Assembly (NCBI RefSeq): GCF_018401815.1
Contig: NZ_JAGYKG010000002.1
Coordinates: 62,001-126,000 of the forward strand
Reading direction: 5' to 3'
Length of the DNA: 64,000 bases
DNA from: Nonlabens sp.
GTDB taxonomy: Bacteria; Bacteroidota; Bacteroidia; Flavobacteriales; Flavobacteriaceae
Positions 59,956 through 64,000 of this stretch are shown piece after piece; the stretch's first letter is position 1, and every line of letters begins with the position of its first letter. The notes under the pieces are model-generated. The model did not search any database. It saw only the letters and a program-made list of their open reading frames with translations, and had not been told where the DNA came from. The translations under genes and the position numbers were made by a program.

Positions 59956-61296
59956 ATGGACCACATCGTCATTATAGGAAATGGTATCGCTGGAGTTACC
60001 GCTGCACGTCACATTAGGAAAAATTCTGATCACCGCATTACGATTATATCTGGGGAGACCGATTATTTTTTCTCTCGTACGGCGCTTATGTATGTCTATA
60101 TGGGGCATATGAAATTGGAACACACGCAACCCTATGAAAATTGGTTTTGGAAGAAAAACCGAATAGAATTAAAAACTGCTTGGGTAGAAAAGGTATTTGG
60201 TACTGAAAAAACCATCCGGTTCACTACAGGAGAGGTCATGAGTTTTGACAAATTGATTCTAGCTACGGGTAGTGTTCCTAATAAATTTGGCTGGCCTGGT
60301 CAAGATCTCGATGGGGTTCAAGGCTTGTACCACAAACAAGATCTGGAACAACTTGAAAAAAATGCTCCTGATAATAAGGTGTGTAAACGTGCTGTAATCG
60401 TAGGTGGCGGTCTTATAGGAATTGAAATGGCTGAGATGCTGCACTCCCGTCATATTCCAGTTACTTTTTTGGTGCGAGAAGATAGCTTTTGGAATGCTGT
60501 GTTGCCAGCTGGAGAGAGTGCGATGGTCAATGAAGAAATTTTGGCAAATGGAATTGATTTGCGCTTAGGAGTTGAGCTGGAAGAAATCATCGATGATGGT
60601 AGTGGAACGTGCAAAGCAATCAAAATAAAAGGAACAGGAGAAATCATAGCTTGTGATGTGGTAGGGCTTACCGCAGGAGTCTCTCCTAATGTGAGTTTTT
60701 TAAAAGATTCTGATATAGAACTAGGTCGTGGGGTCTTAGTGAATAGGCTGCTGGAAACTAGTGTAAAAGACATTTATGCCATAGGTGATTGTGCAGAGCA
60801 ACGAGAAGCAATAGGCAGGAGAAGACCTGTAGAAGCGGTATGGTATACGGGGCGTATGATGGGTGAGGCTATTGCACAAACCATTTGCGGGAACCCTATG
60901 GAATACAAGCCGGGACACTGGTTCAATAGCGCCAAATTCATAGACATAGAATACCAGACTTATGGATGGGTAAGTGGGGCGCATCAGCCGGAATTTGAAG
61001 AGCAATTTCATTGGAGGCATGCTAAAGAGATGATTTGCGTGACTATCGCTTATCATAAAGATACTGATGTGTTTTTAGGTATTAATACTTTTGGAATTAG
61101 AATGCGTCACGAGATTTTTGATCGCTGGCTCCATGAAGGTCGTAAGGTAGATGAGGTCATCATGTTTTTAAAGGATGCTAACTTTGATCCAGAATTTTAT
61201 AAGCTGCATGAGGATGCCATTGTAAAGCACTACAATCAACAAAGAGAAAAACAAATCAAGCCGGTAAAGAAAAGCTGGAAACGCATTTTTGCTTAA
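59956..61296 (+). CDS. FAD/NAD(P)-dependent oxidoreductase
   Basis: 446 residues from ATG 59956 (MDHIVIIGNGIAGVTAARHIRK, the FAD loop); 18 upstream codons in frame are not needed. NAD site AVIVGGGLIGIEMAEMLHSR, second FAD loop IYAIGDCAEQREAIGRRRPVEAVW. The fold is that of nitrite-reductase-type or rubredoxin-type reductases, with a C-terminal domain ending in a basic tail (QREKQIKPVKKSWKRIF). It is followed after 24 bp by an Fe-S membrane protein, so it may hand electrons from NAD(P)H to that protein. No Cys pair for disulfide reduction is seen. Confidence 0.85.
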   Translation: MDHIVIIGNGIAGVTAARHIRKNSDHRITIISGETDYFFSRTALMYVYMGHMKLEHTQPYENWFWKKNRIELKTAWVEKVFGTEKTIRFTTGEVMSFDKLILATGSVPNKFGWPGQDLDGVQGLYHKQDLEQLEKNAPDNKVCKRAVIVGGGLIGIEMAEMLHSRHIPVTFLVREDSFWNAVLPAGESAMVNEEILANGIDLRLGVELEEIIDDGSGTCKAIKIKGTGEIIACDVVGLTAGVSPNVSFLKDSDIELGRGVLVNRLLETSVKDIYAIGDCAEQREAIGRRRPVEAVWYTGRMMGEAIAQTICGNPMEYKPGHWFNSAKFIDIEYQTYGWVSGAHQPEFEEQFHWRHAKEMICVTIAYHKDTDVFLGINTFGIRMRHEIFDRWLHEGRKVDEVIMFLKDANFDPEFYKLHEDAIVKHYNQQREKQIKPVKKSWKRIFA

Positions 61297-61320
61297 ACAA
61301 CACTTGACAAATTACGCTTT

Positions 61321-62913
61321 ATGAAAGCAATACAACATATAGGCATCGCTATTTTTTTAGTGGGCTTTGGAATCTTTATCAGCCTTCCTTTTTTAGGCAA
61401 CTTTAAACTCGATCAAAAAAGCTTTGACGAGTTGATGGTCAATCAAGGAATAAAAAGCGAAGTTTTTATACAAGACCTACAAGCCAAAATAGTGGGCAAA
61501 GATTTTTCTGGTATCACTCCCTTATCCTCTATAGTGGCAGAGGCTACTGAAAAGGCAAATGCCATTCATACCAAGAATAAGGAATGGGATAAAAAAGTCT
61601 ATGCCAGTGATGATGATCTAGCCACGGCTATAAGAAAAGAGGCTGGTTACGGCTTTATTCCTGAAAATAAAGTTTTGATGTGGTTCCTCACCTTTGGACT
61701 TGGGATTTTAGGCGCTTTGATGTTTATTGTACCACAAGTGGTTACTTTAGGTAGAAAAGGAATTAAAAACAATGGTATTTATCACCAAAGTTCTACGAAT
61801 AGAGGCTGGATCGCTTGGCTGGTTTTTATCTTTTTAGTTAGTTTTTACTTAGTGCTCTATTTTCAGTCAGAATATGCGGTGAACTGGACGTATTTAGTAG
61901 ATCCATTAAGTAAAAGCTTGAATGGCAATCCCGCAGGGCACTGGTTTGTATATGGTTTTATGTATTGTACCGTAATGACCGTTATGGCCGTTAGAATGTA
62001 TATCAAATACAGGCATAATAAATACCAAGTGTTGAGAACCACCTCAGTATGGTTCTTTCAAATTGTCTTTGCTTTTTTGATTCCTGAAATCATGGTGCGA
62101 CTACAATTGTCCTATTCAAAAGGGTATGACTTTAAGAATGCATTCCCATTAGATTATGATTTCTTTTTTAGCTGGAACTTAAAGGAGTTGATCTCCAGTG
62201 GTGGACTAGGGTTGTTTATTCTCGTATGGGGAATTCTACTCACCGTGGTGATTGTTCCAGTCATGGTTTATTTCTTTGGAAAAAGGTGGTATTGTTCATG
62301 GGTTTGTGGTTGTGGCGGACTGGCCGAAACTTTAGGTGATCCTTACCGTCAGCATTCTAGTAAATCGCTTTTCTCTTGGAAAGTAGAACGCTGGTTGATT
62401 CACGGCGTACTGGTTTTTGCATTAGTAATGACTGGCTTTACTCTTTATGGCTTTTTTACCGAGGCTCATGTTGTTCTAGGAATTGAGGTGCAAAGTATTA
62501 TGAATATCTACAGCTTTTTAATAGGAGCTATTTTTGCCGGAGTGATCGGGACTGGATTCTATCCTATTTTTGGTAATCGGGTGTGGTGTCGTTTTGGTTG
62601 CCCACTGGCGGCTTATTTAGGATTTGTACAGCGTTTTAAATCTCGTTTTAGGATTACCACTAATGGTGGCCAGTGCATTTCTTGTGGGAATTGCTCTACT
62701 TATTGTGAACAGGGAATAGATGTACGAGCTTATGCTCAAAAAGGAGAAAACATCGTTAGGTCCAGTTGTGTAGGATGTGGTATTTGTAGTGCTGTATGCC
62801 CGAGAGGGGTGTTAAAGCTGGAGAACGGTCCAGAATCTGGTCGTATCAATCCTACAGAAGTATTGTTAGGAAATGATGTGAACTTGATGGAGTTATTGAA
62901 TAAGAATAAATAG
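61321..62913 (+). CDS. NapH/NosR/CcoG-like 4Fe-4S membrane protein
   Basis: 530 residues. An N-terminal span and an extracytoplasmic domain (residues about 30-115) precede five or six further spans. FGKRWYCSWVCGCGG and NRVWCRFGCPLAAYLG are the paired CxxxC motifs typical of NapH/NosR proteins, and the cytoplasmic end has two cluster motifs, CISCGNCSTYC and CVGCGICSAVCP. Such proteins pass electrons from the membrane or a cytoplasmic donor outward. Co-transcribed with the FAD oxidoreductase. The final acceptor is not encoded nearby. Confidence 0.85.
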   Translation: MKAIQHIGIAIFLVGFGIFISLPFLGNFKLDQKSFDELMVNQGIKSEVFIQDLQAKIVGKDFSGITPLSSIVAEATEKANAIHTKNKEWDKKVYASDDDLATAIRKEAGYGFIPENKVLMWFLTFGLGILGALMFIVPQVVTLGRKGIKNNGIYHQSSTNRGWIAWLVFIFLVSFYLVLYFQSEYAVNWTYLVDPLSKSLNGNPAGHWFVYGFMYCTVMTVMAVRMYIKYRHNKYQVLRTTSVWFFQIVFAFLIPEIMVRLQLSYSKGYDFKNAFPLDYDFFFSWNLKELISSGGLGLFILVWGILLTVVIVPVMVYFFGKRWYCSWVCGCGGLAETLGDPYRQHSSKSLFSWKVERWLIHGVLVFALVMTGFTLYGFFTEAHVVLGIEVQSIMNIYSFLIGAIFAGVIGTGFYPIFGNRVWCRFGCPLAAYLGFVQRFKSRFRITTNGGQCISCGNCSTYCEQGIDVRAYAQKGENIVRSSCVGCGICSAVCPRGVLKLENGPESGRINPTEVLLGNDVNLMELLNKNK

Positions 62914-62922
62914 AATAAGTGT

Positions 62923-62965
62923 TCCGCTTTCGCGAAACTTGTCCCGAACTAGCTTCGGGAAGCGA
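62923..62965 (-). repeat. Composite palindrome repeat, copy 3 (inverted)
   Basis: CGCTTTCGCGAAACTTGTCC then CGAACTAGCTTCGGGAAGCG, the reverse orientation of the copy at 59671. It starts 9 bp after the Fe-S protein stop; its GTCCCGAAC/TTCGGGA part can form a hairpin that might end transcription. Confidence 0.8.
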
Positions 62966-63030
62966 GACCTATACATTGATTGAAGCTAATGACGAGACTC
63001 CTTAGAATAGGTATAGATCTAAGTAAAGAA

Positions 63031-63442
63031 ATGGCAAACAAAACTCAACCTAGTAAAGATTCTGTAGCAGATTATTTGAATACTGAGGAACCCTTGCAAA
63101 AGGAAGAGGATTGTTTTCAATTTCTTCATTTAATGGAAAAGCTCGTAGGAGAGAAAGCTAAGCTTTTGGGGTAACGTGATAAATGCAGGGACGTACCATT
63201 TTTAATATAACACAGGAAGAGAAGGGGATTTTTTTATTATAGGTTTTGCGGCAAGGTCTAAAAACATTAGTATTTATACAACAGCTTACAATGAAGAACT
63301 AGATAAGAAAAAGGCCGATTCAGATAACGTAAAATTTATAAAATCTGGTATTTACATCAACAAATGGAGTGAAATAAATAAAGAAATTATACTTTCTGAA
63401 AGTATAAGTACCAACAAAGAACATTACTCTGAATTAATTTAG
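63031..63442 (+). pseudogene. DUF1801 gene broken by a frameshift and a stop
   Basis: MANKTQPSKDSVADYLNTEE and DCFQFLHLMEKLVGEKAKLL match the start of DUF1801 proteins, then the frame ends at 63172. Shifting by +1 at the T/G run 63164-63171 continues as WGNVINAGTYHF, a TAA at 63203-63205, then YNTGREGDFFIIGFAARSKN, ISIYTTAYNEEL and SGIYINKWSEINKEI to the stop at 63440-63442. Together these make a nearly full-length protein (about 135 codons) with two lesions. Confidence 0.85.
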
Positions 63443-63449
63443 AATGTCG

Positions 63450-63686
63450 CTATCTTTTGACCAACACAATAACCCCAGTTAGAACGTTCCCTTTTAGGTG
63501 GGTTTCTTTAGAGTCTTCATTATAGGATGGAATCTGTTTTTCAACCTCCAGCTCTATATGCAATACTTTTAAAACTGTAAAACCAGGTCGGTAATCAGTT
63601 AAGGCTGCCACAAAATCTTTAGGTATAGAAATATCATTACCTGATTCAGGGACAACTATTTTGTCAGTTGATTTTTTTAATTTCAC
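63450..63686 (-). pseudogene. Probable remnant of a YdeI/OmdA-like gene
   Basis: 78 codons opening with GTG. KKSTDKIVVPESGNDISIPKDFVAAL resembles the linker and start of the C-terminal domain of YdeI/OmpD-associated proteins, which often neighbour DUF1801 genes, but the following conserved aromatic and Arg-rich helix is not found in any single frame. No N-terminal domain or ATG precedes. It may be decayed or a small gene of its own. Confidence 0.35.
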
Positions 63687-63746
63687 AGTTATAGCTAGCC
63701 TTTATGGAGCCTTCTTTAATGTGATTTGCAACTAATTAACTTAAGC

Positions 63747-64000
63747 TTAAGCTACTACTTTTACCGTTCTATTAAGAATAAGGTTGAGGTATTGATTCAC
63801 TTTCTTCTTGAGTTGATTTCTAGGGCATATAAAGTCTAAGAACCCTTTTTCTAGAAGGAACTCTGCTGTTTGGAATCCTTCTGGAAGTTCTTTTCCTGTG
63901 GTATCTCTAACCACCCGAGGTCCTGCAAAGGCAATTAATGCTCCAGGTTCTCCTATATTGATATCTCCTAACATGGCAAATGAAGCAGTTGTCCCACCTG
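63747..64000 (-). CDS. accD: Acetyl-CoA carboxylase carboxyltransferase beta subunit, C-terminal part
   Basis: The window holds the last about 84 codons; the gene continues beyond the right edge. [20 protein letters not shown] and [39 protein letters not shown] are the conserved C-terminal carboxyltransferase blocks (oxyanion Gly-Gly and CoA-binding region). Catalyses transfer of CO2 from biotin to acetyl-CoA in fatty-acid synthesis. The end [13 protein letters not shown] is normal. The zinc ribbon lies outside the window. Confidence 0.95.
   Translation of the reverse strand, partial: GGTTASFAMLGDINIGEPGALIAFAGPRVVRDTTGKELPEGFQTAEFLLEKGFLDFICPRNQLKKKVNQYLNLILNRTVKVVA

Overview
The window is chromosomal DNA from a marine-type member of the Flavobacteriaceae (Bacteroidota). 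The evidence is a SusD-type lipoprotein, DUF5686, DUF4407 and DUF2911 proteins, a membrane pyrophosphatase, an ergothioneine gene pair, and promoters of the Bacteroidota form (TTG, about 19 nt, TAnnTTTG). It also carries a 16-bp palindrome (CGCTTTCGCGAAAGCG) that recurs every few kilobases, both between and inside genes. I could not fix the genus. All identifications come from reading the sequence; no search was run.

Layout. 1-6.8 kb: seven copies of a roughly 270-bp repeat surround a SusD lipoprotein, a sodium:solute symporter, a metallophosphoesterase with an altered metal motif, and an App1-like phosphatase. 6.8-12.4 kb: DUF4407 protein, a BlaR1/BlaI-like pair with two operators lying exactly on its promoter, and an M20 peptidase. 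12.4-14.9 kb: tRNA-Leu followed by a small accessory region with two identical GIY-YIG genes, four partial copies of the tRNA 3' end, a ParDE toxin-antitoxin pair and a gene remnant. 15-24 kb: acyltransferase, tRNA-Asp, HAD phosphatase, TPR protein, lipoproteins, glycosyltransferase plus flippase-like protein, RuvC and a rhodanese. 24-27 kb: rplM-rpsI-rpsB-tsf with a structured rpsB leader. 27-38 kb: lipocalin-like lipoprotein, DUF427, egtB-egtD, thyA, nucleoside transporter, bifunctional nuclease, etfA, etfB and pdhB. 38-44 kb: DUF5686 outer-membrane protein and the membrane pyrophosphatase. 44-50 kb: metK, then a SAM riboswitch followed by metY-metX-hom. 50-55.7 kb: Rrf2 regulator, a candidate 6S-like RNA, ferredoxin reductase plus ferredoxin, DUF2911, TruA and an HD hydrolase. 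55.8-64 kb: M1 peptidase, an eight-unit 100-bp repeat array, a GH113-like hydrolase, an FAD oxidoreductase plus NapH-like Fe-S membrane protein, a broken DUF1801 gene and the C-terminal end of accD.

How the parts work together. metK makes SAM, while the riboswitch-led metY-metX-hom operon makes its precursor and should shut down when SAM is plentiful. The ribosomal genes form one transcription unit, with a second control point at the rpsB leader. The Rrf2 regulator stands next to a reductase-ferredoxin pair, and a second redox pair lies at 60-63 kb. The tRNA-Leu locus is the strongest candidate for something little described: a minimal endonuclease cassette that carries a tRNA 3' end, interrupted by a hairpin, and that has duplicated perfectly.
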